A stretch of DNA of 64,000 bases. Source: Vibrio sp. DW001 (GTDB lineage Bacteria; Pseudomonadota; Gammaproteobacteria; Enterobacterales; Vibrionaceae). Position numbers and translations under genes: made by a program. Shown here piece after piece: positions 52,089 through 62,533 of the stretch. The first letter of the stretch is position 1. Every line of letters starts with the position of its first letter. The notes beneath the pieces are model-generated. The model was given only the letters and a program-made list of their open reading frames with translations, searched no databases and was not told the origin of the DNA. The stretch covers positions 558,001 through 622,000 of the forward strand of contig NZ_CP091975.1 of the NCBI RefSeq assembly GCF_029016285.1. Direction: 5' to 3'.

Positions 52089-53738
52089 GTGTTTTTTCAA
52101 TGGATAAAATCAGGAAAGCCTTGGATTTGGCTTACAGGAGGAGCAGTCAGCGTTAGTCTGGTATCTGTTTTCGGCCTACTATTACTGATTGGTTGGAAAG
52201 GCCTTGTTTATTTTTGGCCTATGCCGTTATCTGTGTGGACAGATGAGAACGGTAACAAAATTGCGGGGCAGGTTTATCAGCGTGCAACTATTCCGGTTTC
52301 TCGCTTGTCTCACAGGCAAGAGAGCCTACCAAAAGAGGTGATTGAAGCGGGTAGTGTTGAACAACTTAGTATCAAGGTTGCAAATAGAGAGCTTTACCCA
52401 CTCGATTTTATATCCGTATTGAAACCGAATTTGTCCGAGCCTGAATATCCCCAAGATTGGGTGGTATTAGAACGCACTCAAAACGGCTCTTTTTTTGGTA
52501 AGCCACTCGCGTATGTCACCGAGAATGGTCGATATACTACGAATGTAAAATCTCATCTCAAATATGGTGTCGACTTTGGTAATTCAATTCGTATTGAAAT
52601 TGATCGTATTTTAAATGTAGAAGTGCGGGAGATTGGTTGGGAACTAAGTCAGATACGGCTTAAGAAAAGAAAAGCAGAATTTGAAGGTGAACTAACGACG
52701 CTTTACTTAGATGAATACGACGAGAAGAAAAAGGCATTAGAATCGCTTATCTCAGAGGCGGAAGCGAAACTCGCTCAACTTCGTTCCAAACTGAGAAGTG
52801 AATACCTGATAGTAGAGGAGATGTCGGGTGGTGTTCATCAGATCCCTCTTATTGATATTCTGGATGCTTGGTATCCTAACGATATGACGTATTTGGAGCA
52901 GTTTTTTCATTGGACTAAGCAAGCCAAAAAATTTCTGTTAGATGATCCAAGGGAAGCCAACTCAGAAGGGGGGGTCTTCCCTGCCATATTTGGTACTGTA
53001 TTCTTGGTTCTAATGATGTCGATTATTGTGACTCCTTTAGGGGTGTTAGCGGCCGTTTATCTACACGAATATGCCGAAAACAATGCGCTTACCCGAACGA
53101 TTCGAGTTGCGGTGATCAATCTTGCTGGTGTGCCCTCCATTGTATATGGTGTTTTTGGGCTCGGCTTTTTTGTTTATACTATAGGTGGCTCTATAGATGA
53201 GCTTTTTTATGCAGATAAACTGCCGACACCAACATTTGGTACGCCAGGGATACTTTGGTCTGCATTAACCTTAGCTTTGCTCACTCTACCTGTGGTGATT
53301 GTCTCTACGGAGGAAGGCTTAGGTCGTATTCCTTCTTCAGTTAGAGATGGTTCTTATGCACTTGGGGCGACACAGTTTGAAACATTGTGGCGTATTGTTT
53401 TGCCAATGGCTAGCCCTGCAATTATTACGGGATTAATCCTAGCAGTAGCACGTGCGGCGGGAGAGGTGGCTCCCCTTATGTTGGTCGGTGTTGCCAAGTT
53501 GGCACCGAGCTTGCCCGTTGATAGCCATTATCCGTATGTGCATCTTGAACGTAAATTCATGCACCTTGGTTATCATATATACGATGTAGGTTTTCAGACG
53601 CCAAATATAGAAGCCGCAAGGCCGTTAGTTTATGCCACTTCCTTCCTGTTGGTAATGGTGGTGGTGGGCTTAAACTTAACGGCTATAAATATTCGCAATA
53701 ATTTGCGAGAAAAATATCGTGCATTAGGACAAGATTAA
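52089..53738 (+). CDS. pstA: Phosphate ABC transporter permease PstA, long form
   Basis: 549 residues against 296 in E. coli. Starts at GTG. A periplasmic insert of about 260 residues includes a coiled coil ([20 protein letters not shown] to [13 protein letters not shown]). The permease begins near residue 300 ([20 protein letters not shown]) and the EAA loop is [18 protein letters not shown]. Paired with the long PstC. Confidence 0.93.
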   Translation: MFFQWIKSGKPWIWLTGGAVSVSLVSVFGLLLLIGWKGLVYFWPMPLSVWTDENGNKIAGQVYQRATIPVSRLSHRQESLPKEVIEAGSVEQLSIKVANRELYPLDFISVLKPNLSEPEYPQDWVVLERTQNGSFFGKPLAYVTENGRYTTNVKSHLKYGVDFGNSIRIEIDRILNVEVREIGWELSQIRLKKRKAEFEGELTTLYLDEYDEKKKALESLISEAEAKLAQLRSKLRSEYLIVEEMSGGVHQIPLIDILDAWYPNDMTYLEQFFHWTKQAKKFLLDDPREANSEGGVFPAIFGTVFLVLMMSIIVTPLGVLAAVYLHEYAENNALTRTIRVAVINLAGVPSIVYGVFGLGFFVYTIGGSIDELFYADKLPTPTFGTPGILWSALTLALLTLPVVIVSTEEGLGRIPSSVRDGSYALGATQFETLWRIVLPMASPAIITGLILAVARAAGEVAPLMLVGVAKLAPSLPVDSHYPYVHLERKFMHLGYHIYDVGFQTPNIEAARPLVYATSFLLVMVVVGLNLTAINIRNNLREKYRALGQD

Positions 53739-53740
53739 TC

Positions 53741-54559
53741 ATGTTTTCAGTTAGTTCAACACTGGGTTATGAATCACCTTTAGATGTGCAAAACCTAGCC
53801 GATAAAGATACGGCTATCGCGATAGAAAACCTCAACCTGCATTATAAAAATGGTCAGGCGCTTACGGACGTCTCAATGCGAATTCCGAAAGGCAAGGTGA
53901 CCGCTTTTATCGGTCCGTCAGGTTGTGGGAAATCCACATTATTGCGTTGTATTAATCGAATGAATGACTTGGTGGAAGGGTGTCGTGTGGATGGCCGAGT
54001 TTATTTACATGGTAAGAATGTTTATCAAGAAGATGTCGATGTAGCCACACTACGACGTCGCGTTGGCATGGTATTCCAAAGGCCAAACCCTTTCCCAAAG
54101 TCTATCTACGAAAACGTAGTTTATGGTCTTCGACTCAAAGGGATTAAAACTGCGCGAACATTGGATGATGCAGTAGAGCAGTCACTACGAGCCGCGGCGC
54201 TGTGGGATGAAGTGAAAGATAGGCTACATGAAAATGCATTTGGCCTTTCAGGTGGTCAACAACAAAGATTAGTTATTGCGAGAGCCATCGCGATCGAACC
54301 GGAAGTGCTGTTACTCGATGAACCAACCTCTGCCCTCGATCCGATATCGACATTGACTATTGAAGAGCTGGTCAATGAACTGAAAACGAAGTACACCGTA
54401 GTCATCGTCACTCACAACATGCAGCAAGCGGCAAGGGTAAGCGACCATACTGCGTTTATCCACCTAGGAAAGCTCATCGAATACAACGACACAGATTCAA
54501 TATTTACCTCGCCTACAAAAAAACGTACCGAGGATTATATAACCGGCCGATACGGGTAA
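53741..54559 (+). CDS. pstB: Phosphate ABC transporter ATPase PstB
   Basis: 272 residues. Walker [10 protein letters not shown], signature [16 protein letters not shown], Walker [14 protein letters not shown] loop [10 protein letters not shown]. PstB hallmark INRMNDLV present. Two bases after the pstA stop. Confidence 0.97.
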   Translation: MFSVSSTLGYESPLDVQNLADKDTAIAIENLNLHYKNGQALTDVSMRIPKGKVTAFIGPSGCGKSTLLRCINRMNDLVEGCRVDGRVYLHGKNVYQEDVDVATLRRRVGMVFQRPNPFPKSIYENVVYGLRLKGIKTARTLDDAVEQSLRAAALWDEVKDRLHENAFGLSGGQQQRLVIARAIAIEPEVLLLDEPTSALDPISTLTIEELVNELKTKYTVVIVTHNMQQAARVSDHTAFIHLGKLIEYNDTDSIFTSPTKKRTEDYITGRYG

Positions 54560-54641
54560 TCTGTGCTTGTTCCATCGAACAGGTTTCATTTGTACCGTTA
54601 TTGAGTCGAATTGATACCACCGTTAATTTAATAGGCAAAAA

Positions 54642-55340
54642 ATGCATTTTGGTCGTCATATATCCGGACAGTTTAATGTAGAACTCGAATCCATCCGAAC
54701 CCATGTGTTGACCATGGGTGGACTGGTTGAGCAGCAGCTTTCATTCTCAATGCAGGCACTAAACAAAGAAGATATGGAGCTTGCACAACAGGTGGTTCGT
54801 GATGACCACAAAGTGAATGCAATGGAGGTCTCTATTGATGAGGCCTGTACGTTGATCATTGCTAAGCGTCAACCAACGGCGAAGGATTTACGTTTAGTGA
54901 TGGCAATAATTAAAACGATAACGGATCTCGAGCGTATTGGTGATGTCGCGACTAGGATTGCACGTGTTGCATTGGAAACACCTTCAACAAAACATAAAAA
55001 TTACCATGTCTCTTTAGAGACATTAAGCCGTCAGGCTATTGCGATGTTACATCAAGTCCTTGACGCGTTTGCTCGAATGGATATCGATGCCGCAGCAGAG
55101 GTATACAAGCTTGATAATCAGCTGGACACTGAGTATCGAGCGGTGATAGAGCAGCTTACTAAGAACATGATGGAAAACCCGAAAAATATCCCGAGTATTT
55201 TGCAAGTCATGTGGTCAGCAAGGGCTATCGAACGTGTGGGCGACCGCTGTCAGAATATCTGCGAATACATCATCTATTTTGTGAAAGGCAAAGATGTGCG
55301 TCATCTGGATGAAGATGATATTGATGAGCACATCAAATAG
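54642..55340 (+). CDS. phoU: Phosphate signalling protein PhoU
   Basis: 232 residues, two three-helix bundles. Metal motifs [13 protein letters not shown] and [15 protein letters not shown]. Couples PstSCAB to PhoR. Last gene of the pst operon; convergent with ppk2. Confidence 0.96.
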   Translation: MHFGRHISGQFNVELESIRTHVLTMGGLVEQQLSFSMQALNKEDMELAQQVVRDDHKVNAMEVSIDEACTLIIAKRQPTAKDLRLVMAIIKTITDLERIGDVATRIARVALETPSTKHKNYHVSLETLSRQAIAMLHQVLDAFARMDIDAAAEVYKLDNQLDTEYRAVIEQLTKNMMENPKNIPSILQVMWSARAIERVGDRCQNICEYIIYFVKGKDVRHLDEDDIDEHIK

Positions 55341-55371
55341 TCCTTCTTTTGTCATAGTGACGTGAGAATAC

Positions 55372-56154
55372 CTACTTTTCCAAATATTCAGGTACATAAG
55401 ATTGTTCCTCAATCGGCGCTCTTATGTAGCCATCTTTGTTAATGTTGGGCAGCGTAATTTCAGGAAACTCTATGTCATGGTATTCGATACTCGATAATAG
55501 GTGACTAATACAATTGAGTCGTGCACGTTTTTTATCATCTGATTCAACTACCCACCAAGGACATTGTTTGGTGTCGGTGTAATTGAACATCTTATCTTTC
55601 GCTTCAGAATATTCCGCCCAGCGGCTACGAGATTCAAGATCCATTGGGCTAAACTTCCAACGTTTGATGGGCGTCTGGATTCTTTCTAGGAAGCGTTTTT
55701 CTTGTTCTTCATCGGAAACAGAGAACCAGTATTTAAGAAGAATAATGCCTGAACGGGTTAGCATACGTTCAAATTCTGGACAGGAACGTAAAAACTCTTG
55801 GTATTGGTCGTCATCGCAAAAGCCCATGACCTTTTCAACGCCGGCGCGGTTGTACCAACTACGATCAAAGAGAACGATTTCACCAGCGGCTGGTAGGTGA
55901 GTGACATAGCGCTGAAAATACCACTGTGTTTTTTCTTTTTCCGTCGGGGCGGGGAGTGCAGCCACGCGACAGATACGAGGATTAAGCTTCTCTGTTATTC
56001 GCTTAATGACGCCACCTTTACCTGCTGCATCACGACCTTCAAAAATAACGACGACTTTAAGACCTTCTTGTTTTACCCAGCTTTGAAGTTTAACCAGTTC
56101 AACTTGAAGTTTTTCCAGCTCTTTTTCGTATACTTTTTTATCAGTTTTTGCCAT
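55372..56154 (-). CDS. ppk2: Polyphosphate kinase 2
   Basis: 260 residues, PPK2 class I. Walker A FEGRDAAGKGGVIKR, lid KTQWYFQRYVTHLPAAGE, Walker B VLFDRSWYNRAGVE, and YWFSVSDEEQEKRFLER. Uses polyphosphate to make GTP or ATP from NDP. Separate from ppk1-ppx, close to phoU. Confidence 0.96.
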   Translation of the reverse strand: MAKTDKKVYEKELEKLQVELVKLQSWVKQEGLKVVVIFEGRDAAGKGGVIKRITEKLNPRICRVAALPAPTEKEKTQWYFQRYVTHLPAAGEIVLFDRSWYNRAGVEKVMGFCDDDQYQEFLRSCPEFERMLTRSGIILLKYWFSVSDEEQEKRFLERIQTPIKRWKFSPMDLESRSRWAEYSEAKDKMFNYTDTKQCPWWVVESDDKKRARLNCISHLLSSIEYHDIEFPEITLPNINKDGYIRAPIEEQSYVPEYLEK

Positions 56155-56406
56155 ACAAGATCTCCTCGGGTTGCCATAATGTTAGCAACTATCAGAAAAA
56201 GAAAAAGTTTTGCTAAATGAAATTGAGAGGGTTAATGCACGTTGGATGTTATTTAATAAATTAGTAGACTGTTTTGAATGACACAGGCAGTAACACTATG
56301 CTATGGACAGGGTGAATTTCAATGCGTAGACTGTGATTTACTGCGTTAAAAAATATATACTTTATTTCAATAACATACGGTTTTTCTTAATAGATACGGT
56401 GGAACT

Positions 56407-56808
56407 ATGATTTGTCAATCTCCAGATCTAATCTCAGCTCTTAAAGAGCATGAAGGTTGGGTAGTTAAAGAAAATGAAAATACATTAGTCATAACCAATG
56501 AAGACAACATTGACGCTTTTCTTGCCATATCCGGTGAGCAGATCCTTGTAGAGGTTCTTCTATTTAGTAAAGATCAAGTAAAGAACTCACAAGATCTTAA
56601 CGATTATGTGCTGAAAACCCATAAGATGTTCCCGTTAACAACGATAGGCATCAATGAGATTGACGGCGATGAGTATTATGTTGCGTTTGGTTCGCTTTCG
56701 TCTCAGTCAAAATTAGAAAGTGTTATTATAGAAGTGGCAACCTTGTTTCGTAATGTCGAAGCATTTATCGAATTATATCAAGAGTTTTTAGTGGAGAGTG
56801 GACAATGA
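56407..56808 (+). CDS. yjfI: DUF2170 protein YjfI
   Basis: 133 residues, first gene of the yjf operon. DUF2170 family, role unknown. ATGA overlap with yjfJ. Named by order as well as sequence. Confidence 0.8.
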   Translation: MICQSPDLISALKEHEGWVVKENENTLVITNEDNIDAFLAISGEQILVEVLLFSKDQVKNSQDLNDYVLKTHKMFPLTTIGINEIDGDEYYVAFGSLSSQSKLESVIIEVATLFRNVEAFIELYQEFLVESGQ

Positions 56809-57488
56809 GTGTTTGGAAAAAACTATTCTCAGCGGTAAAGGGTGGCGCAAATGAAGCAGCTGAATCCGTTGCTGACAATCAAGCCTTGCGTATCTTAGAC
56901 CAAGAAATCAGAGAGGCGAAAACAGAATTACGCCGTTCTGATGAGGCGCTAGTGAGTATTATTGCAAAGCGTAAAATGTCACAAAACAAAGTCAATGCGT
57001 TTGATAAAAGCATCGCTGAATATGAAAATCATACTCGTGTAGCGATGGAAAAAAGCCAACAAGAACTTGCTCTTGAGTGCGCTCAAAAAGTCGCTAACTT
57101 GAGAAATGAAAAAGAAGCAGAAAACGTGTATTTAGAGCAATTTAAATCATCTGCACAGAGCATGAGTACAAATATCGCTCAAGCAAAAGATAAGCTTCGT
57201 CAACTCGAGCAACAGGTCGATGTTGTGAAAGCGAATGAAGCCGTACAGAAAGCGCAGTCCGCGGTTTCTGCGACAAATGTGGGTGCGAATGCAAAAATGC
57301 ATACCGCTGTGGAATCGTTAGATCGGATCAAAAAGCGTCAGGAAGAGAGATCGGCGCAGCTTGAAGCCGCGGCAGAAATAGCAGACGTAGCGTCTGGTAG
57401 CTCTCTAGATAAGAAATTAGCAGACGCTGGGATCACCTCAGGCCAATCATCAGCAGAAGATGAGTTAGCTCGAATTCTGGGTAAATAA
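56805..57488 (+). CDS. yjfJ: PspA/IM30-family protein YjfJ
   Basis: 227 residues, nearly all coiled coil (about 25-150), with an N-terminal amphipathic start (MSVWKKLFSAVKGGANEAAE). A bacterial ESCRT-III-like membrane stress protein. Confidence 0.9.
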   Translation: MSVWKKLFSAVKGGANEAAESVADNQALRILDQEIREAKTELRRSDEALVSIIAKRKMSQNKVNAFDKSIAEYENHTRVAMEKSQQELALECAQKVANLRNEKEAENVYLEQFKSSAQSMSTNIAQAKDKLRQLEQQVDVVKANEAVQKAQSAVSATNVGANAKMHTAVESLDRIKKRQEERSAQLEAAAEIADVASGSSLDKKLADAGITSGQSSAEDELARILGK

Positions 57489-57501
57489 AAAACAGAGTAA
57501 A

Positions 57502-57529
57502 AATGAAAGCATCGCAAGGTGCTTTCATT
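57502..57529 (+). terminator. Hairpin between yjfJ and the channel gene
   Basis: AATGAAAGCA / TGCTTTCATT stem with an 8-base loop, followed by only a weak T run. May thin out rather than stop transcription within the operon. Confidence 0.45.
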
Positions 57530-57607
57530 GATTTATACAGACTTGTTTAGATGGGTGGTTTAGCGCCGTCCATTTAGATCGTGGTCTTTTGAAAAGAGGG
57601 AACGAAT

Positions 57608-58633
57608 ATGTCGTTATGGCTGGCGATGCGCCAATGGACGGTTCGTCACTTAGGTCATTTAACCGGAAGAAACCTTGTTTTCTTACTTATAGGTTATATT
57701 TCAATAAGTTGGTTGCTACTTCGTCTCGTTGGCGAGTCTGATCTTACGAATTCATTCAGTGTATTTATTTACTACTTGGTCGTGACGGCTTCCACTGTGG
57801 GGTATGGTGATTTTTCGCCTGCTACTGATATCGGAAAATGGGTAACGTCGTTATTTATTATTCCAGTGGGACTTGGTCTATTTGCAATCGTTGTAGGGCA
57901 AGTGGCAAGTCTTCTTGTGGAATCTTGGCGTAAAGGAATCATGGGGAAGCGGAGCCTTAAAATGAAGAATCATATATTGGTGCTCGGTTGGAACGAGAAA
58001 CGTACATTAAATATGTTAGACATGCTATTGCATGAAGAAAAAAAGAATCGCGCTATCGTATTATGCGCCTGTGCGGAGATAGAAAACCCACTCCCAGGTG
58101 TTATCGAGTTTGTCTCAGTTCCAAGTTACGTAGACAGTCTAGAAATGGCTCGAGCAGGGATAGCTGAAGCGAGCTGTATTATAATTGATACGCCCGAAGA
58201 TGACGTTACGTTGAGTGCGGCACTTTTTGTGAGCGGTCAAAACTCAAATGCACATATTTTGGCGTATTTTAATAACGAGGAATTGAGTAATCTTCTCAAG
58301 AAGCATTGTCCAAATATCGAATGTATCCCTTCGGTATCGGTTGAAATGCTGGCTAAATCTGCGGTTGATCCTGGTTCTAGCTCTCTTCATCAAGAGTTGT
58401 TGAGCACCACGACAGGCATGACTCAATATTCTGTTATTTATCCTTCAAATCATTCAACAACGTTGTTTGAAACCTTATTCCACTCTTTCAAACAGAAACA
58501 TGATGCCATATTAATTGCCGTTGATAATGGCAATGGCCTGAAAATTAATCCAAACCTAAAAACCGAGATAGCAGAAGGTATGACTCTTTTCTATATCTCA
58601 GATGAGCGAATTTCAGATGTTAACTGGCCTTAA
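57608..58633 (+). CDS. Potassium-type ion channel with RCK-like domain
   Basis: 341 residues. Two membrane helices (about 22-42 and 75-105) around the pore loop, with the filter TVGYGDF; then a Rossmann RCK/TrkA-N domain (NHILVLGWNEKRTLNMLDML) and a C-terminal tail. Sits inside the yjf operon between yjfJ and yjfK, 11 bp before yjfK, so it is probably part of the same membrane system. Confidence 0.9.
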   Translation: MSLWLAMRQWTVRHLGHLTGRNLVFLLIGYISISWLLLRLVGESDLTNSFSVFIYYLVVTASTVGYGDFSPATDIGKWVTSLFIIPVGLGLFAIVVGQVASLLVESWRKGIMGKRSLKMKNHILVLGWNEKRTLNMLDMLLHEEKKNRAIVLCACAEIENPLPGVIEFVSVPSYVDSLEMARAGIAEASCIIIDTPEDDVTLSAALFVSGQNSNAHILAYFNNEELSNLLKKHCPNIECIPSVSVEMLAKSAVDPGSSSLHQELLSTTTGMTQYSVIYPSNHSTTLFETLFHSFKQKHDAILIAVDNGNGLKINPNLKTEIAEGMTLFYISDERISDVNWP

Positions 58634-58644
58634 TAGGAGCGAAC

Positions 58645-59277
58645 ATGTTTGATTGGTTTAAAAAGAAAGAACAACAACCTGAGCCGCTTAGTGCTCCTGA
58701 AGTTCTAGGGATGCGACTAGGTGGTGCTATAGAGTTAGACGACCTCAAGTTTCGCTTAATAGAAGAGTATCTGACAATAGAAGGTGCCGCTCGAACTCAG
58801 CTTATTAAAGCAGTTGGGGAAGTAAAATTAGATGGTCAAACGAGGTTGTTACGATTCTATACTGATGACGATGGCTACTTTCAGGTGCTACAAAACGGTA
58901 AAACAGACGCCGATGTATCGGAAGTGAAACTGGTTTATTTTTATGAAACAAAACCGGTAGACAGTGATAAGCAGTGGGAACATTGGCTTGCCACCGAGTT
59001 GGTTTTACCAAATAAAAAACTTGATGAATACACGTTTTACAAAGCTTGGGACAATGAACGCCCAGTTGCGATGACGGAAAAAACATGGTTTGAAGATGGC
59101 AGTGTGACCGAAACAGATCAATTTGCGATGGTTTACGAAAGAGAAATTAACTCAGAACTGTTTGAAGGGTTACAGATCATCGCAGAAGAGAAAATGGAAA
59201 ACAATCAAACACAACGAAGTGTTGTTTTTAGCACCAGTATTGATGTGTCACCAACTGATTTTAAAATTATTGGTTGA
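58645..59277 (+). CDS. yjfK: DUF2491 protein YjfK
   Basis: 210 residues, MFDWFKKKEQQPEPLSAPEV, soluble and beta-rich. DUF2491 family, no known activity. Confidence 0.85.
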   Translation: MFDWFKKKEQQPEPLSAPEVLGMRLGGAIELDDLKFRLIEEYLTIEGAARTQLIKAVGEVKLDGQTRLLRFYTDDDGYFQVLQNGKTDADVSEVKLVYFYETKPVDSDKQWEHWLATELVLPNKKLDEYTFYKAWDNERPVAMTEKTWFEDGSVTETDQFAMVYEREINSELFEGLQIIAEEKMENNQTQRSVVFSTSIDVSPTDFKIIG

Positions 59278-59322
59278 TGGTAATGACAAGATTATTAAAC
59301 AATAATTATTTAAGGGATTAGC

Positions 59323-59739
59323 ATGCAATTACTAATAGACTCCATTGGGAATGTAGGGGCATTTTTGCTCTATTTTTCTCTCTCCTTGGCATTTTTACTA
59401 CTCTTCAAGGTGGTTTACGTCCGGTTTACTCCTTACGATGAATGGGCATTGATTAAAGATGGAAAGAACATTTCAGCGGCGGTAGCACTTGCTGGATCTA
59501 TACTTGGTTATAGTTTGGCCATTTCGGGCGCGGCAAGTAATTCAGTGAATATTGTTGATTTTGCTGTTTGGGGCGTGGTTGCATTTCTAGCGCAAATCGT
59601 GGCTTTCTTCTTAGTTCGTTTTACCTTTATGCCCAAGGTTGTCGAGCGAATAGAAAATGGTGAGATTCCTGCTGGTATAGTGATGGCCGCAACGTCAGTT
59701 TCGGTTGGATTGTTGAACGCAGCATGTATGACTTACTGA
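59323..59739 (+). CDS. yjfL: DUF350 membrane protein YjfL
   Basis: 138 residues with four membrane helices. DUF350 family; NISAAVALAGSILGYSLAI and AGIVMAATSVSVGLLNAACM are the two internal repeats. Confidence 0.88.
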   Translation: MQLLIDSIGNVGAFLLYFSLSLAFLLLFKVVYVRFTPYDEWALIKDGKNISAAVALAGSILGYSLAISGAASNSVNIVDFAVWGVVAFLAQIVAFFLVRFTFMPKVVERIENGEIPAGIVMAATSVSVGLLNAACMTY

Positions 59740-59749
59740 TAAGGAGATT

Positions 59750-60373
59750 GTGAGGATGAAAAAAACCAAACAAGTATCTTTGCAACGAATGCGAAAATCA
59801 TGGCGTCCATTTGCACAAAATTCTCTTTCGGTTGCCGTTGTTTCTGCGATGCTAGCAGGGTGTGGTGATACTGAAGATGCCACTATCTACCAAGGTGTCG
59901 ATGATTGCTCTGGCGATAATCCAGATTTTGCCGAGCAATGTAAGGCTGCCTATGAGTACGCGTTGGAAGAGGCAGGTCGTACGGGGCCAAAGTACAATAC
60001 TGAAAATGAGTGTACTCAAGAGTTTGGTGCGAATGCTTGTGTACAAGCTCCGCGCTCTAACTGGTTTATGCCCGCAATGACGGGCTTTATGTTTGCCCGC
60101 ATGATGACGAATAATCGACCATATTACTCGCAACCTATGTATTCCTCGCGTTACCCAGGTAGTATTTTTCATGACCGCTGGGTTAGCTCTGATGGTCAAG
60201 ATTACGGCTCCAGTCGTTATAAGAAATCGACAGTAAAGGTCGGACGAGATCAGATGAAGCCGAAACCTACGGCAACTAAAACCATGTCTAGAGGTGGTTT
60301 TGGTTCAACTGTTTCTGCTAAATCTAGCTGGGGAAGTAGCAAATCATCATCAAGTAAAAGTTGGGGTGGTTAA
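59750..60373 (+). CDS. yjfM: DUF1190 lipoprotein-like YjfM
   Basis: 207 residues. Lipobox MLAGCGD at about residue 38 after a long basic leader, then a Cys-bearing domain and a Ser/Lys/Gly-rich C-terminal tail (KSSWGSSKSSSSKSWGG). DUF1190 family. Confidence 0.85.
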   Translation: MRMKKTKQVSLQRMRKSWRPFAQNSLSVAVVSAMLAGCGDTEDATIYQGVDDCSGDNPDFAEQCKAAYEYALEEAGRTGPKYNTENECTQEFGANACVQAPRSNWFMPAMTGFMFARMMTNNRPYYSQPMYSSRYPGSIFHDRWVSSDGQDYGSSRYKKSTVKVGRDQMKPKPTATKTMSRGGFGSTVSAKSSWGSSKSSSSKSWGG

Positions 60374-60376
60374 GCC

Positions 60377-61543
60377 ATGTTGAGGGTCGACGCGAAAGAA
60401 AGAAGGCATTGGAAAGCGCTGGCAAAAGAGTACGGCTTTGGTTTTCATTCGGTGTATGAAAACCCTTATTGGGACGAGTCGGCTTACTATCAGTTTACCC
60501 TTGAGCAAATAGAAAAAGATATTGAAGACCCAACAGAAGAGATCCACCAAATGTGCTTACAGGTGGTGGATAAAGTAGTTGGGGATGATTATTGGTTACG
60601 AAAATTTCAAATACCAGAACCGATGTGGGAAAACGTACTGACATCATGGAAGCAAAAAGAGTCGTCATTATATTCGCGACTCGATTTTGCCTATGATGGA
60701 AAAGGGGCGGCAAAATTATATGAAAACAATGCTGACACGCCTACGTCACTCTACGAAACAGGTTTTTGGCAGTGGTTATGGTTAGAAGACATGGTGAATA
60801 GCTCTCAGATACGCCGTGATGCAGACCAATTTAATCTTCTGCAAGAGTTACTGATAGAACGCTTTCAAGAAATTGCTATACAGCAGCCAGGGCAAACACT
60901 ACATTTCAGTTGTTGCAAGGATAGCGTCGAAGATCGTGGTACCGTTCAATACATTGAAGATTGTGCTCTAGAGGCTGGTTTATCTACGTCTTTTGTTTTT
61001 ACTGAAGATATTGGTCTTAACAACAAAAAAGAGTTTGTTGATCTCAATGACCAAGCCGTTCGCTGGATGTTCAAGCTCTATCCGTGGGAGTTTATGTTTA
61101 GAGAGCAGTACGCGGGGAATTTACAAGAAGCAAAGGTTAACTGGCTTGAACCTATGTGGAAATCCATTATTAGCAACAAGGCATTATTGCCTTTGCTTTG
61201 GAAAATGTTTCCTAATCATCCAAATTTAATTCCTTCTTTTTTCCCCGACGATAAGAAGATAAGCACCCTAGGTGATTATGTTATTAAACCGCTTTTCGCT
61301 CGTGAAGGTGCCAATATATCCATTGTAGAGAAAGGAAAAAAAACACTGCAGACGGATGGTCCCTATGGAGAAGAAGGTGTTATTTATCAAGCATACCATC
61401 CACTACCAAAATTTGGTGATAACTACACCTTGATAGGCAGTTGGCTGATAAATGATAAGCCCGCAGGTATGTCTATTCGAGAAGATGTCTCAAGAGTGAC
61501 TCAAGACTTATCACGTTACATCCCGCATATTATTCTTGATTAG
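60377..61543 (+). CDS. yjfC: Glutathionylspermidine synthase-like ATP-grasp YjfC
   Basis: 388 residues, GSP-synthase family. ARLDFAYDGKGAAKLYENNAD at residue about 98 and the ATP-grasp part YVIKPLFAREGANISIVE and EEGVIYQAYHPLPKF. Only the synthetase part; no amidase domain. Last gene of the yjf operon, 3 bp after yjfM. Confidence 0.9.
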   Translation: MLRVDAKERRHWKALAKEYGFGFHSVYENPYWDESAYYQFTLEQIEKDIEDPTEEIHQMCLQVVDKVVGDDYWLRKFQIPEPMWENVLTSWKQKESSLYSRLDFAYDGKGAAKLYENNADTPTSLYETGFWQWLWLEDMVNSSQIRRDADQFNLLQELLIERFQEIAIQQPGQTLHFSCCKDSVEDRGTVQYIEDCALEAGLSTSFVFTEDIGLNNKKEFVDLNDQAVRWMFKLYPWEFMFREQYAGNLQEAKVNWLEPMWKSIISNKALLPLLWKMFPNHPNLIPSFFPDDKKISTLGDYVIKPLFAREGANISIVEKGKKTLQTDGPYGEEGVIYQAYHPLPKFGDNYTLIGSWLINDKPAGMSIREDVSRVTQDLSRYIPHIILD

Positions 61544-61600
61544 ATAACTTTTTAGATTGGTATAATACTAGAATCGTGAAAAGGGCAAATAATCAAATAA

Positions 61601-61626
61601 AAAGCCCAAGCTTTCGCTTGGGCTTT
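61601..61626. terminator. Bidirectional terminator, yjfC/peroxiredoxin
   Basis: AAAGCCCAAGC-TTTC-GCTTGGGCTTT, a perfect 11-bp stem between two convergent genes. Confidence 0.9.
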
Positions 61627-61727
61627 GATCTTAGGCTGATGATTACTTTATAACTGATTGGCGTGCGTTTTACGCTTTTATATTTTGTCCAACCATAAAC
61701 CTGTGTTGAGGACAGGCTTAACAGTAA

Positions 61728-62336
61728 TTACTTGTTTAAATCGTCTTCGTGCTCAGCTAGGAATGCTGCAACGCCAGTTGGAGTTGCGTCCATACCTGCT
61801 TTACCTTCTTCCCATTGTGCAGGGCAAACTTCGCCATGTTTTAGGTGGAAGTTTAGTGCATCAACCATGCGTAGCATTTCGTCGATGTTACGACCTAGTG
61901 GAAGATCGTTAACGACTTGGTGACGAACAACACCTTCATCATCAATTAAGAAAGAGGCGCGGAAAGCAACACCAGCTTCTGGGTGCTCGATACCGTATGC
62001 TTGGCAGATTTCGTGCTTAACGTCAGCAGCGAGTGGGTATTGAACTTTACCGATACCGCCATCTGCGATAGCGGTGTTACGCCATGCGTTGTGAGAGAAC
62101 TGAGAATCGATAGAAACGCCGATAACCTCAACACCCTTGTCTTGGAAGTCTTGGAAGCGTTTGTCAAAAGCAATGAGCTCTGATGGACAAACAAAAGTAA
62201 AATCTAGTGGGTAAAAGAATACTACCGCCTTTTTACCTTTAGTGAATTCTGCGAAGTTGAAGTTATCAACGATTTCGCCGTTACCTAAAACAGCTGCAGA
62301 AGTAAAATCTGGGGCTTGACGTCCTACTAGTACCAT
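61728..62336 (-). CDS. Typical 2-Cys peroxiredoxin (AhpC/Prx1 type)
   Basis: 202 residues. Peroxidatic Cys in FVCPSELIAF (about residue 50), resolving Cys in EVCPAQWEEG (about 170), GGLG-like and YF-like C-terminal features partly kept. Reduces hydrogen peroxide and organic peroxides. Divergent from oxyR, the usual pairing, so OxyR probably controls it. Confidence 0.95.
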   Translation of the reverse strand: MVLVGRQAPDFTSAAVLGNGEIVDNFNFAEFTKGKKAVVFFYPLDFTFVCPSELIAFDKRFQDFQDKGVEVIGVSIDSQFSHNAWRNTAIADGGIGKVQYPLAADVKHEICQAYGIEHPEAGVAFRASFLIDDEGVVRHQVVNDLPLGRNIDEMLRMVDALNFHLKHGEVCPAQWEEGKAGMDATPTGVAAFLAEHEDDLNK

Positions 62337-62533
62337 TTTCTTGCTCCTAATTAAGTATTTTCTTCAAACCATTTGGTTTGAGTTTGTGTTTCTACAAGCA
62401 AACTATAGTACATAACTGAGCATCTAAAAAAGCGAATTAAATAGATTGATTTAATCGAAAAAAGCGATTAGGTTGATTTGCGTCTTATTGAGAAACTAAA
62501 CAGTAAATAAAATGGTTGGCACGGATAGATAAT

